Shown: positions 9,755 to 18,306, counted from the first letter of the stretch. The stretch: DNA of 64,000 bases from Lachnospiraceae bacterium (GCA_022845955.1 AP025576.1:3286001-3350000); one strand, 5' to 3'. A program made the numbers and translations. Notes: a model not told the origin generated them from the sequence alone.

Positions 9755-11158
9755 ATGAAGGTTTTTGTCATTGGCATGACTGGGAAAAGGCTCTGCCCAA
9801 CTTCCCCGTCTAAAGCTAAAAAACTGCTGAAAACAGGGAAAGCACATGTTTACAGGCGTGTGCCGTTCACGATCCGGCTTGATTATAAGACCGGAGGCTC
9901 CGCACCGCCGCTGAAACTGGGGATCGATACAGGGGAGCAGCATATCGGTACAGCAGTATGTAACGATGCCACAGTCTTCTGTAAATCAGAAATTGAACTT
10001 ATAAAATCCATGGAAAAGAAGAAAAGGCTGGAAAAACGCAAAATATACCGCAGGTCCCGCAGGTACAGGAAGACCCGGTACAGGCATCCGAAATTCCGTT
10101 TCCGGACAAAGCGGATTTATGTGGAAGGCGGGTACAGGAAACGGAAAGGCGGGAAGATGGTGCTCCGGCATTGGAAGAAAGTCCCAAACACGGTCATGAC
10201 GAACCGGCATGAAGGATGGCTCCCGCCGTCTATCGAGTCCAAGGTAAAGCACCATATCGACTGGATCAACCGGTATATGGATGTGCTCCCTGACGGGACC
10301 ATGCTCGGCATAGAAGTAGCCCGGTTCGATATTGCCAGGATGAAAGACCCGTCTATCCGTGGAGAACTTTACCAGTTCGGGCGGATGTATGGCCGGGAAA
10401 ATACGAAGGCGTATGTACTGGCAAAGTTTGATTATACCTGCCCGATCTGTAAAAAGAAGTTTGACAGGGACAGGAAGCCGCGTATGCACCATGTCACCAT
10501 GCGGAAGAACGCAGCCACTGACAACCCGGATGAGTATGCACCAGTATGTGTGCTCTGCCATTCCGGGGAGGAGCATCTGCCAGGGGGTGTGCTGGATAAG
10601 CTGGCAAAGGAATGCAGACGCAGGGAATACCGTGAACCTACGTTCATGAACATCCTTCGCCGCCGGCTGTTTGAGACTTACCCGGAAGCGGAATTCACAT
10701 ACGGGAATATCACAAATGCTGACCGGAAGATGCTGGGGCTGGAAAAAACCCACGCGAATGATGCGGTCTCCATTGCCATGCATGGGGCGAAAAAAGTAAT
10801 AGACTGCGAAGATACGGTCTATTACCGCCAGGTTCACAGGAAGAAACGGTCCCTTCATAAAGCAACCCCGCGCAAAGGGAAGAAAGAGCCGAACCATACC
10901 GCAAAGCGGAACGTGAAGAACGTCCCTTATGTAGGCAAGTTCCACATCAATGATAAAGTGAAAGGTCCAGACGGAAATATCGGATTCATAACCGGTTTGA
11001 CAGGAAGTGCGGCCTATATCACGGATTTCATCGGGGAATACATCTATCCGGAAGGGAAGGATTACAAACAACATACGCTTTCCAGCCTGCGGTACGTCCA
11101 TCATTGTGGGAATTGGATCACCAGCTCCGTATCAGGTGCGGCTGTATCTCACGACTAA
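9755..11158 (+). CDS. iscB: IscB RNA-guided nuclease-like protein
   Basis: 467 residues from ATG 9755 behind AAAGGAGGAAG. Order of parts: an N-terminal PLMP-like segment (KAKKLLKTGKAHVYRRVPFT), RuvC-I (LGIDTGEQHIGTAV), an arginine-rich bridge helix (YRRSRRYRKTRYRHPKFRFR), RuvC-II (LGIEVARFDIAR), an HNH module (CPIC...RMHHVTMRKNAA...CVLCH) and RuvC-III (EKTHANDAVSIAMHG). After RuvC-III comes a basic tail of about 110 residues that probably contacts RNA or target DNA. IscB is the ancestor of Cas9 and cuts DNA guided by omega RNA, apparently helping its transposon persist. The usual PLMP motif is altered to RLCPTSP. The catalytic D, E, H and D residues appear present, so the protein is probably active. 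Confidence 0.88.
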   Translation: MKVFVIGMTGKRLCPTSPSKAKKLLKTGKAHVYRRVPFTIRLDYKTGGSAPPLKLGIDTGEQHIGTAVCNDATVFCKSEIELIKSMEKKKRLEKRKIYRRSRRYRKTRYRHPKFRFRTKRIYVEGGYRKRKGGKMVLRHWKKVPNTVMTNRHEGWLPPSIESKVKHHIDWINRYMDVLPDGTMLGIEVARFDIARMKDPSIRGELYQFGRMYGRENTKAYVLAKFDYTCPICKKKFDRDRKPRMHHVTMRKNAATDNPDEYAPVCVLCHSGEEHLPGGVLDKLAKECRRREYREPTFMNILRRRLFETYPEAEFTYGNITNADRKMLGLEKTHANDAVSIAMHGAKKVIDCEDTVYYRQVHRKKRSLHKATPRKGKKEPNHTAKRNVKNVPYVGKFHINDKVKGPDGNIGFITGLTGSAAYITDFIGEYIYPEGKDYKQHTLSSLRYVHHCGNWITSSVSGAAVSHD

Positions 11159-11207
11159 AGTCACGAGAGTTAGCCGCACAATCTTAAAATATTTCAGTTT
11201 ATGTATT

Positions 11208-11426
11208 ATGGTGTTTTGTGCATTTGATTTGTATCAAGCGATTGCTAATCGTTTGGGGGTTAATTCGGTGCCGTTCTTTGGTTTGATTATAGCTGTGATT
11301 GGTCTAATTAAGTTGAGTGTGGAAATAAGGAATGATTATGCTGAAGGCCAGCAGGTTGCTTTTTTCATATTTATGTTTGGCACTGTATGCATTGGGCTGG
11401 GAAGGTTATTAACGAAAGCAGGTTAA
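11208..11426 (+). pseudogene. small membrane protein, probably 5'-truncated by the IscB element
   Basis: The frame encodes two hydrophobic helices (FFGLIIAVIGLIKLSV and FFIFMFGTVCIGLGRLL). It stays open back into the IscB element. The first internal ATG is at 11208 without a Shine-Dalgarno site, so the real start was probably removed when the element inserted. The family is not recognised. A SLOG-family gene follows closely. Confidence 0.45.
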
Positions 11427-11430
11427 TTAT

Positions 11431-11901
11431 ATGAACAAAAAATCAAACAAGATATGTTGCGTAACTGGACACAGGAATATCCCTAATGTAAAATGCTCAT
11501 ATGTAGCGGAGCAGTTGGCGAAGGAAATTGAATCTGCTATAGCGGGTGGCTTTAACTACTTCATCTCAGGATTTGCAGATGGCACGGATCTGATTTTCGC
11601 TAAAGAAATAGTTAATCGGATCAGAAATGGGCAGGAGCTTTTCCTGGAAGCAGCAATTCCATATGCTGGAAGGTTGGATTCAAAGGATCCGGTTTTTCAG
11701 GATTGTCTGACATACTGCTCCCAGATACATATTGCCAGCCAGAAATATGAAAAAAACTGTTTTCTTGACCGGAATATGTATATGCTTCAGAAATCTCAGC
11801 GCGTAATTGCCGTTTACGACGGCCGTAAGCGTGGTGGAACCTTATACACGATCAACAGGGCACACTCCCTGGATCGGGATGTCCGTATGATCAGGATTTA
11901 A
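11431..11901 (+). CDS. SLOG-family (DUF1273/YpsA-like) protein
   Basis: 156 residues. The start CCVTGHRNIPNVK, the loop ISGFADGTDLIFAKE and the end VIAVYDGRKRGGTLYTI match the Rossmann-like SLOG family that contains YpsA/DUF1273 proteins. These proteins are thought to bind nucleotide-derived ligands, and several sit in conflict or signalling systems. The gene is followed after 14 nt by a hypothetical gene and then by rtcB, forming an apparent operon. Its ligand is unknown. Confidence 0.75.
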   Translation: MNKKSNKICCVTGHRNIPNVKCSYVAEQLAKEIESAIAGGFNYFISGFADGTDLIFAKEIVNRIRNGQELFLEAAIPYAGRLDSKDPVFQDCLTYCSQIHIASQKYEKNCFLDRNMYMLQKSQRVIAVYDGRKRGGTLYTINRAHSLDRDVRMIRI

Positions 11902-11915
11902 GAAAGGGGAAAATT

Positions 11916-12404
11916 GTGAAGAATAAGGAATGGCAATGGCTGACGTCGGATGAGGAACATCCTCACGGCGCCGAAGGCGTGAGCGTGGATCGGCTGACCG
12001 GAAATTATTGCAGGGGAAGGTTTGAGGCGACAGCCTGTGTGGAGAGGCTTCACGAGTATGAAAAACTCCGGCTGACACCGGATGAGATCAGTGAGATGAA
12101 GGAAAAATTAGCGCGATACGAGAATGCAGAGAAAGATGGACGTATTGCTATTCTCCGGTATAAGATTGGAGATGTAATAACACCAGAGCACGGCAGTGAT
12201 CTGCCCTTCCGTATGAAAGTTACAGGGATAAGATTCAAAAAAAGAGAGGGCCAAATGTATCTGGTGTACGAGGGAAATGAAATTGGCAGGGATGGGCTTG
12301 CAACTGGAAGGAAAATTGTGTTAAGCGCAATGCCTGGAGATTTCCCATATCGGAGAGAAAATGGTGACAGCGAAAAAGTAGGAGAAAAAGATGATCCAAA
12401 TTAA
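11916..12404 (+). CDS. hypothetical protein next to rtcB (162 aa)
   Basis: It starts at GTG 11916 behind AAGAAAGGGG. The N-terminal part (LTSDEEHPHGAEGVSVDRL) precedes a short helical section (LTPDEISEMKEKLARYENAE) of a type common in small phage and ICE proteins. The rest is predicted strands with a basic patch. Its end overlaps rtcB by 14 nt, which suggests translational coupling. No known family is recognised. Confidence 0.6.
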   Translation: MKNKEWQWLTSDEEHPHGAEGVSVDRLTGNYCRGRFEATACVERLHEYEKLRLTPDEISEMKEKLARYENAEKDGRIAILRYKIGDVITPEHGSDLPFRMKVTGIRFKKREGQMYLVYEGNEIGRDGLATGRKIVLSAMPGDFPYRRENGDSEKVGEKDDPN

Positions 12405-13596
12405 GGGAAAATATGCAGAAGCAACTATATATACGGATTTAGTTGACCAGGCCAGCATTAGCCAGGTAATGGAGCTTTGCAACCAGGAATTTGCCGAAGG
12501 ACAGAAGATCCGATTAATGCCGGATATTCATGCTGGTGCCGGCTGTACTATCGGTACCACAATGACCATTGGCGACAAAGTTGTCCCAAATCTGGTCGGG
12601 GTCGACATTGGCTGCGGAATGGCTGTGGCAGTCTTGGAAGAAAAACATATCGAACTACAGAAACTGGATAAGGTAATACGGAAGTTTGTGCCTTCCGGTT
12701 TTTCCATTAGGAATACGGTACATCCTTTCGTGGACGATGTGGAACTTCACGACCTGAGATGCGTGAAAAACATCAATCTGGACAGGGCTGAAAAATCAAT
12801 TGGAACTCTTGGTGGAGGAAATCATTTCATTGAGGTTGACAAGGACGAGGATGGAACATTGTATTTAGTAGTCCATTCAGGAAGCCGCCACCTGGGCGTG
12901 GAAATTGCTTCATATTACCAGAAGCTGGCATATGAGCAGCTCAACAGGTGTTCGAAAGTCGAAGTGGATGAGCTGGTAAAACGCCTGAAAGCAGAAGGAA
13001 AACAGAAACAGATCGAATCTGAGATCAAAAAGGTGAAATCAACCAAGAGGACCAATATCCCCAAAAATCTGGCCTATGTAGAAGGAAAGTCATTTGAAGA
13101 CTATATCCATGACATGAAGATTGCTCAGCATTATGCGGTGCTGAATCGTCGTGCCATGGTTGATGTGATCCTAAAGGAAATGAAGCTCCATGCCGTTGAT
13201 GAATTTACCACCATTCATAACTATATCGATCTGGATAATATGATCCTGAGAAAAGGCGCAGTTTCTGCCCAGAAAGGCGAACGGCTGATCATCCCCATCA
13301 ATATGCGTGATGGTAGCCTGATCTGTATCGGAAAAGGAAATCCTGAATGGAATTGTTCAGCGCCGCACGGGGCTGGGCGTCTCATGAGCCGAGCTCAGGC
13401 TAAGGAATCGTTTACGGTGTCGCAATTTAAGCAGGAAATGAGTGGTATATATACCACTTCCGTAGGACGTGATACTTTGGATGAATGTCCTATGGCTTAT
13501 AAGCCGATGGAATCGATCCTACAGAATATAGCTGTTACTGTAGACGTTCATAAGATTATCCGGCCAATCTATAATTTTAAGGCTGGAGAAGAATAG
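12391..13596 (+). CDS. rtcB: RtcB family RNA ligase
   Basis: 401 residues. RtcB joins RNA 2',3'-cyclic phosphate or 3'-phosphate ends to 5'-OH ends using GTP and Mn(II). Family signatures are visible: DIHAGAGCTIGTTM, GVDIGCGMAVAV (metal-site cysteine), LGGGNHFIEV, VHSGSRHLG and SAPHGAGRLMSR, whose histidine is the one guanylylated in characterised RtcB enzymes. Length is typical of the short bacterial RtcB group. It is last in an operon with the SLOG and hypothetical genes and ends at a terminator. On mobile elements RtcB can repair tRNA or rRNA cut by host ribonucleases, a possible anti-defence role (inference). Confidence 0.9.
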   Translation: MIQIKGKYAEATIYTDLVDQASISQVMELCNQEFAEGQKIRLMPDIHAGAGCTIGTTMTIGDKVVPNLVGVDIGCGMAVAVLEEKHIELQKLDKVIRKFVPSGFSIRNTVHPFVDDVELHDLRCVKNINLDRAEKSIGTLGGGNHFIEVDKDEDGTLYLVVHSGSRHLGVEIASYYQKLAYEQLNRCSKVEVDELVKRLKAEGKQKQIESEIKKVKSTKRTNIPKNLAYVEGKSFEDYIHDMKIAQHYAVLNRRAMVDVILKEMKLHAVDEFTTIHNYIDLDNMILRKGAVSAQKGERLIIPINMRDGSLICIGKGNPEWNCSAPHGAGRLMSRAQAKESFTVSQFKQEMSGIYTTSVGRDTLDECPMAYKPMESILQNIAVTVDVHKIIRPIYNFKAGEE

Positions 13597-13625
13597 TATT
13601 GGAATTATATATTCTTCAAGCCAGG

Positions 13626-13656
13626 AAAAAGAGCGGCTATGCTGCTCTCTTTTCTT
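13626..13656 (+). terminator. terminator after rtcB
   Basis: A GAGCGGC/GCTGCTC stem flanked by A-rich and T-rich runs, directly downstream of rtcB. Confidence 0.65.
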
Positions 13657-13686
13657 ATCCCATATTTTTACCGTTTTCATAGATAT

Positions 13687-13711
13687 CATATTTCTGATGT
13701 AACAATTGATA
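13687..13711 (+). promoter_or_regulatory. shared leader element, copy 2
   Basis: CATATTTCTG then ATGTAACAATTGATAA, 50 nt before the ATG at 13737. Confidence 0.6.
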
Positions 13712-13736
13712 ACACTCAGAAAGGAAAGGTAAAAAA

Positions 13737-13897
13737 ATGGAAAATCGGGAGAAAACTTGGAAACGCTTTGAAATTAAGGTGTGCCCTTTCACAAAACTGT
13801 ATGTTCCTTTTTTGCAATGGGAGTTGATGCGCCGGATGACAAAAATCCACGGAAATATATCGACGAATTCTTGAATCAATTCTTAACAGAAATGTAA
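13737..13897 (+). CDS. tiny gene with an apparent -1 frameshift at a slippery heptamer
   Basis: From ATG 13737 (ribosome site AAAGGAAAGG, leader copy 2 upstream) frame 0 gives 45 residues and stops at 13872. At 13808-13814 the sequence T TTT TTG lies exactly in frame as an X XXY YYZ slippery heptamer. A -1 slip continues as AMGVDAPDDKNPRKYIDEFL to the TAA at 13895 (53 residues), which reads as more protein-like than the frame-0 tail. This could be programmed frameshifting, a loss-of-function mutation or a sequencing error in the T run. No family is recognised. Confidence 0.45.
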
Positions 13898-13950
13898 AAT
13901 ATAACACAGAATGGGAGTTTTGCTAAATAAATTGACCGGGAGGACTTACT

Positions 13951-14535
13951 ATGTTGTTAGAAGAATTTGAAGCACTGACTGGCTTTTATCCGGATCAGCT
14001 TTTGTATGAAATGATTGAAAAAGAATATATGGAATCCCACAAGACAAAGGAGGAGTTCTGTAAAGACTATTTGAAAAACAGAGATGGATTGGCAAATAAA
14101 GCACAGAGATCTGCATCGCTAATACTTGCCAAGGAAAAAATGGAGAATGAGAAGAAAATTTCCAATCTTAACAAGGAGATTGAGGGTCTTAAGGAGGCAC
14201 TGGAAAAAGAATTGGAATGGAAACCGTACGAATTCAGACGAAATGTCTCCCAAAAAGAGTATGATAAGATGGCTGCTGAAGAAAATATGGTGCGATTGAA
14301 TGACGAACAGTGCAAAAATATTCTATCCGATTGGTTTGGATTTGTTCCAGAAAGAGTGACCATATTGCATAGGGTTCCCTGCCATGAAATAAATCGCCAT
14401 AATTTGGTGAGAAATGTTGGTATGGTAGTCAGAGACCCACTCTATTTCTCAACCGACTGGAATTACATACGGTTTGACTGCGGTTTGGGCTCGTATGAGT
14501 TGTACAATGGTACATTGCGTTTATATTATGACTGA
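13951..14535 (+). CDS. hypothetical coiled-coil protein (194 aa)
   Basis: It starts at ATG 13951 behind CCGGGAGGAC. The N-terminal part (LLEEFEALTGFYPDQLLYEM) is followed by a lysine/glutamate-rich coiled coil (about residues 50-95), then a compact C-terminal half with several aromatic residues (DPLYFSTDWNYIRFDCGLGS). The N-terminal pattern is seen in small mobile-element proteins of gut Firmicutes. The function is unknown. An IS605-type element lies downstream. Confidence 0.65.
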   Translation: MLLEEFEALTGFYPDQLLYEMIEKEYMESHKTKEEFCKDYLKNRDGLANKAQRSASLILAKEKMENEKKISNLNKEIEGLKEALEKELEWKPYEFRRNVSQKEYDKMAAEENMVRLNDEQCKNILSDWFGFVPERVTILHRVPCHEINRHNLVRNVGMVVRDPLYFSTDWNYIRFDCGLGSYELYNGTLRLYYD

Positions 14536-14776
14536 AGAGCCCAAAGGTTTTTTGTTGGATTCAGTGCGTAGAATGACTGGAAAGGAAGGGAAACACTGAC
14601 TGCTCTGCACGGTCGAGACCGGCAGGTTCAGGTACATCCCCCGCACAAATGATTTTTTAGGGGGAATTTCCGGTGTGTTTTCATGGGCTTCGGGCTACCC
14701 GGCCGGGACCGGCATACCCTTCCATGCGGCGCGCAGCTGCACCTTGTCGGCCAGGATAACAGTTACTTAATCTATG
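14536..14776 (-). ncRNA. right-end region of the TnpB element, possible omega/reRNA
   Basis: This 240-nt stretch without genes follows the stop of tnpB on the - strand and is rich in short GC stems (for example GGTCGAGACC and CGGGCTACCCGGCCGGGACCGG). In TnpB elements the guide RNA scaffold overlaps the 3' end of tnpB and runs to the right end, with the guide in the flanking DNA. The exact element end is not clear to me. Confidence 0.4.
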
Positions 14777-16324
14777 TCAGGCAGCCTGGACTGCATTGAC
14801 GGCTAACATATCTTTTAACCCGAAATTCCCTGTCAGGTCACCGGAAACCATCATGTCAAAAAGGACTTTCTCCTGCATCTCCAGGAAAAGTGGGAAGGTT
14901 TCCAGACATTTCTTTCTGTCGGAATGGACCAGATCAGCGGCGTTCCAGAGAAGGAACCCGCTGTAAAGGTCCCTCTGGACGATATGCCCGCCGACCAGTT
15001 TGAAGCGGTCCGACAGCAGGGGTTTTTTATAAGTGTCCTCTATATGATCATATTGGCTTGCCCTGAAACTGGCTATATCTACGTCATACACAAGCCCGCC
15101 GTAGCGGTGCAGCTTATCCTCCAGCTGTTTGACGAATGCTGCCGGGGAGCGTCTCCCGATGCTGCTGCCGAAACGTTTTTTATTCTTATATTTGCGGACC
15201 TCACGAACGGAACCGTCTTTTTGCCGGATTTCTGAGGTTTTATCCTGACGTTCCAGCTTCCTGGCCCTTTTCGCCAGGGCGCTGTAGTCCATCGGTTCCT
15301 TGATCAGTACGCTGCAGGATTCTACGATCCGGTTGGAAAGATACCCATGGCAGTTTTTGATATAAGATGCTTTCTTCCGGTATGCGGATTTCAGCTCCAT
15401 AAGTGCTCGGGTTGCCCCCTTCGTCCTGCGCCAGTGCTTTTTGAATGTCTTGGTGTCTTTTTTGACTGTGCCGTCCGGGTTGTAATTCTGCGGGTTTGCA
15501 AGCCGCCTGCGGCGCTCGTATACGGTAGCCGCGTCCCGGACGGCCCGTTCATACTTTTCCACCCCTTCCGCAGGGGTGAAGAAGCCTGCGCCACTGTCCC
15601 CTACGACAGCCATCGTGCTCACCCCCGGGTCAAGCCCGGCGGAACCGGCCCCCATGGAAACTTTATCCGGGGCTTTCCCTTTCATGATGATCTGCAGGAA
15701 GTACCGGTATCCGGCGCCAAATGGCTCCCTTACGATCCTGCAGTATTTGATCTGTCCCTGCATTGCCCGTGCCAGGTAAGCATCCTTCTTCCTGACCGGT
15801 TTCAGGCGGAGCCTCATCCCGGAAAATGAAACCATATCCTTTTCCGGTTTATAGATGATCCCGCTGCGGGCTGCTTTTTCTTCCAGGGTATCCGTAGACC
15901 CATGCCGCCGGAAATGGATCTCCGTGCCGGAGAAAACAGCCTTCCTGACAGAATGGGACAGGGCAGTGCCAAGTTTCTGGATGATGTTGATCCCAAGCCC
16001 TTTGGGATTGGAAATATTTTTTCCCCTCGCCATGTAGGCATGGATATCATATTCATCGAGCCCGTAGGCGCTGATGCATGCGGATACCTCGTTTGAGAAG
16101 TCTTCTTTCCCTGGGTCATCTTCGCCGCAGGCCTTCCAAGCCTCCAGGTTCCGGATGAACCACAGGTCCTGCCGGAGTTCCTCGACTACAGACTTATAAT
16201 GGCGCACGGCGTTGTTATACATCCGGTTGCCAAGGTCCATCTTCCGGTTGATGATATCAGCCTGCCAGGGTTCCGGGTATATCCGGCGTGTTACGGTATA
16301 GGAAGGGGTTGAGGATTTTGCCAT
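14777..16324 (-). CDS. tnpB: TnpB-like RNA-guided nuclease (IS605 OrfB family), zinc-finger-less variant
   Basis: 515 residues. The N-terminal half has the helical and basic segments of TnpB. RuvC-I is AGLDPGVSTMAVVG, RuvC-II is SVLIKEPMDYSALA and RuvC-III is HIVQRDLYSGFLLWN, so the D, E and D catalytic residues are present. The usual four-cysteine zinc finger between RuvC-II and RuvC-III is missing; instead this part reads FRASQYDHIEDTYKKPLLS. It is longer than typical TnpB (about 400 residues). It lies 21 nt after tnpA on the same strand, the classical IS605 layout. Characterised TnpB proteins cut DNA guided by RNA from the element's right end. Confidence 0.85.
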   Translation of the reverse strand: MAKSSTPSYTVTRRIYPEPWQADIINRKMDLGNRMYNNAVRHYKSVVEELRQDLWFIRNLEAWKACGEDDPGKEDFSNEVSACISAYGLDEYDIHAYMARGKNISNPKGLGINIIQKLGTALSHSVRKAVFSGTEIHFRRHGSTDTLEEKAARSGIIYKPEKDMVSFSGMRLRLKPVRKKDAYLARAMQGQIKYCRIVREPFGAGYRYFLQIIMKGKAPDKVSMGAGSAGLDPGVSTMAVVGDSGAGFFTPAEGVEKYERAVRDAATVYERRRRLANPQNYNPDGTVKKDTKTFKKHWRRTKGATRALMELKSAYRKKASYIKNCHGYLSNRIVESCSVLIKEPMDYSALAKRARKLERQDKTSEIRQKDGSVREVRKYKNKKRFGSSIGRRSPAAFVKQLEDKLHRYGGLVYDVDIASFRASQYDHIEDTYKKPLLSDRFKLVGGHIVQRDLYSGFLLWNAADLVHSDRKKCLETFPLFLEMQEKVLFDMMVSGDLTGNFGLKDMLAVNAVQAA

Positions 16325-16345
16325 TGGGTACTGTCCTTTCCGGTA

Positions 16346-16759
16346 TCAGCGGTTTTTCTGGTTTTCGATATATTTCTGGACGGCTGCGAGGGATACACTG
16401 CCAACAGAGGAAATGAAAGCGCTTCTGGTCCACAGGGTAGGCAGCCGGGTCTTCAGGTGTGGGAACTGCTCCCTCAGCCGGCGGGAGGAGATCCCTTTCA
16501 GCCGGTTGACACAGTCCATGACCCCGAACCTGGGATTGCAGTCAATGATCAGGTGCACATGGTCCGGCATGACTTCCATGTCGGGGATGGAAAAGCCATA
16601 GGTATCTGCTATCTCGTGGAACAGATCCTTTACCGCCTGGTCGACCGGCGGGACCAGTACCCTGCGCCGATATTTGGGGCAGAAGATCACATGGTACTGG
16701 CAGCTGTAGGTCAGATGTTCCGCTGTATGATATTTTTTCTCTGTTGAAGGGTAATCCAT
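16346..16759 (-). CDS. tnpA: IS200/IS605 family transposase TnpA (Y1 HUH)
   Basis: 137 residues, the normal size. HUH motif MPDHVHLIID and the catalytic tyrosine in VQKYIENQKNR are present. It catalyses single-strand peel-and-paste transposition. It probably moves the neighbouring tnpB element and could act in trans on the iscB element at 9445-11168, although their end hairpins differ. Confidence 0.9.
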   Translation of the reverse strand: MDYPSTEKKYHTAEHLTYSCQYHVIFCPKYRRRVLVPPVDQAVKDLFHEIADTYGFSIPDMEVMPDHVHLIIDCNPRFGVMDCVNRLKGISSRRLREQFPHLKTRLPTLWTRSAFISSVGSVSLAAVQKYIENQKNR

Positions 16760-16898
16760 AGTTATGCACCTGCTAATTTTGACATCTAATTGTTATACAC
16801 ATAATAGCACAAGTATATGTCTATACTTTAGCCGCCACCTTAAGAATTTCTTAAGATACACCAATTCCTCCCCACGGTTAAAACCGGAGGCTTCCTTG

Positions 16899-17139
16899 GC
16901 TTATTTCTTTGTGAAAGAGGGGGGATATTCTCGATTCATGGGAGGTACGGAGCTCAGGCTGCGTATTTGAATGCTGCTAAGATTATTCGTGGAAATGAGT
17001 AAAATGACATTTGAGAATGTAATTCAATTTAGATAATATGAAGTGACCCCACATTTGTAGCAACGTGGATTTACCTGTATACTGAAGATTGACAAAATCA
17101 ATGGTAACAGGGATTACCGCATACAAAAGGAGGCCACCT
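16899..17139. other. gap between two insertion sequences with a gene tail
   Basis: Bases 16905-16999 contain the end of an open frame (RYGAQAAYLNAAKIIRGNE, then stop), probably the C-terminus of a gene cut by the insertions; its identity is unclear. Bases 17000-17139 are non-coding and precede the IS110-type transposase. In IS110 elements this end can encode the bridge RNA. Confidence 0.35.
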
Positions 17140-18306
17140 ATGAATAGAATAATCAAAATCGGCATGGATGTCCATAGTAAAAATTACACTTTATGTGCAA
17201 TGGAACCCACCATCGGGGCAGAAGACCGGATCTTCGGGGAAGTACAGGTCGCCCCGGACTACAAAGAAGTCATCTGCTTCATTGAATCTTTGAAGATGAA
17301 ACTCGGTCCCGATAATAAATATTCTATTGAATGCGGTTATGAGGCAGGCTGTCTCGGCTATACCCTTTACCACCAGCTTACAGGTGCCGGGGTCAAATGT
17401 GTCATACTTGCACCGACTACCATGCTTACCCAGCAGGGAAAGCGGATCAAAACGGATAAGCGTGATGCCCGTCTGATCGCACAATGTCTGTGTTACGGCG
17501 GTTACCATCCGGTTTATATTCCCACCGGCGAAGACGATGCTGTCAAAGAGTATCTCCGGATGAGGGATGATCACAAGCTTGCACTTAAGAAGCTGAAGCA
17601 GCAGATCAATGCGTTTGTTCTCCGGCACGGACATCAGTACAGCGGGACAAAATGGACGATCAGGCATGTTACCTGGCTGAAGAAGTTGGAACTCGCTCCA
17701 ATGTATCGGGAAACGCTGGACGAGTACCTGGCATCCTGTGAGGAACAGGAGGCAAAAATCGAGCGTTACGATAAGCGGATTGAAGAAATCGCCTCCGAAG
17801 CCCGTTATCAGGAGAATGCAAAAAAGCTGGGCTGCTTCCTGGGGATCCGTACGCATACGGCGCTGTCCCTGATCGTGGAAACCGGAGATTTTAAGCGGTT
17901 CGCTAAGGGGAATACCTATGCGGCATTCCTGGGACTGGCGCCTGGAGAGCGTTCCAGCTCAGAAAACGTGAACCGGCTTGGTATATCCAAAGCAGGGAAT
18001 ACACACCTGCGCTGTCTCTTGATTGAAGCTGCAAAAGGCATCTGTAAAGGAGCCATCGGACATAAGTCCAAAGAACTCCGGTCAAGGCAAAGCGGACAGC
18101 CTGCTGAGGTGATTGCATACGCCGATAAAGCGAATACCCGGCTTCGAAGCAGGTATTATAAAATGATCCGCCATGGGAAGAAGAAAAATGTAGCAGTAGC
18201 AGCTGTGGCAAGAGAACTTGCATGCTTCATCTGGGGCATGATGACAGGAAATATCAGCATCCGCCCCACGGCAGGTACATCAGGTCCGGCTGCTAGTCAA
18301 GGGTAA
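17140..18306 (+). CDS. IS110-family transposase (DEDD recombinase)
   Basis: 388 residues from ATG 17140 behind AAAAGGAGG. The N-terminal RuvC-like DEDD domain shows IGMDVHSKNYTLC, YSIECGYEAG and TDKRDARLIAQCL. A coiled-coil linker follows, then the Tnp_20 domain with LGIRTHTALSLIVETGDFKR and GLAPGERSSSENVNRLGISK, which includes the serine expected to act in strand exchange. IS110 enzymes are guided by a bridge RNA encoded in a non-coding end. Candidate regions here are 17000-17139 and 18307-18480; both contain stems, and I cannot decide between them. Confidence 0.9.
   Translation: MNRIIKIGMDVHSKNYTLCAMEPTIGAEDRIFGEVQVAPDYKEVICFIESLKMKLGPDNKYSIECGYEAGCLGYTLYHQLTGAGVKCVILAPTTMLTQQGKRIKTDKRDARLIAQCLCYGGYHPVYIPTGEDDAVKEYLRMRDDHKLALKKLKQQINAFVLRHGHQYSGTKWTIRHVTWLKKLELAPMYRETLDEYLASCEEQEAKIERYDKRIEEIASEARYQENAKKLGCFLGIRTHTALSLIVETGDFKRFAKGNTYAAFLGLAPGERSSSENVNRLGISKAGNTHLRCLLIEAAKGICKGAIGHKSKELRSRQSGQPAEVIAYADKANTRLRSRYYKMIRHGKKKNVAVAAVARELACFIWGMMTGNISIRPTAGTSGPAASQG

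Larger units (their letters stand above)
9445..11168 (+). mobile_element. IS200/IS605-related element carrying iscB, no transposase
   Basis: Both ends carry a similar short palindrome: CTCATGACT..AGTCACGAG at 9445-9464 and CTCACGACT..AGTCACGAG at 11148-11167. This matches the subterminal hairpins of IS605-type elements. The element holds only iscB and a 290-nt structured leader, so movement would need a TnpA supplied in trans; one lies at 16346-16759. It sits right after the AP2-like gene's stop and may have cut the next gene (membrane protein at 11208). Confidence 0.75.
14550..16898 (-). mobile_element. IS605-type element (tnpA + tnpB)
   Basis: The two genes with flanking non-coding ends form an IS605-type element. 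The high-coordinate end has a subterminal hairpin CCTCCCCACGGTTAAAACC..GGAGG (16868-16892) plus a palindrome CTTAAGAATTTCTTAAG (16840-16856). The low-coordinate boundary is estimated. Confidence 0.65.
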
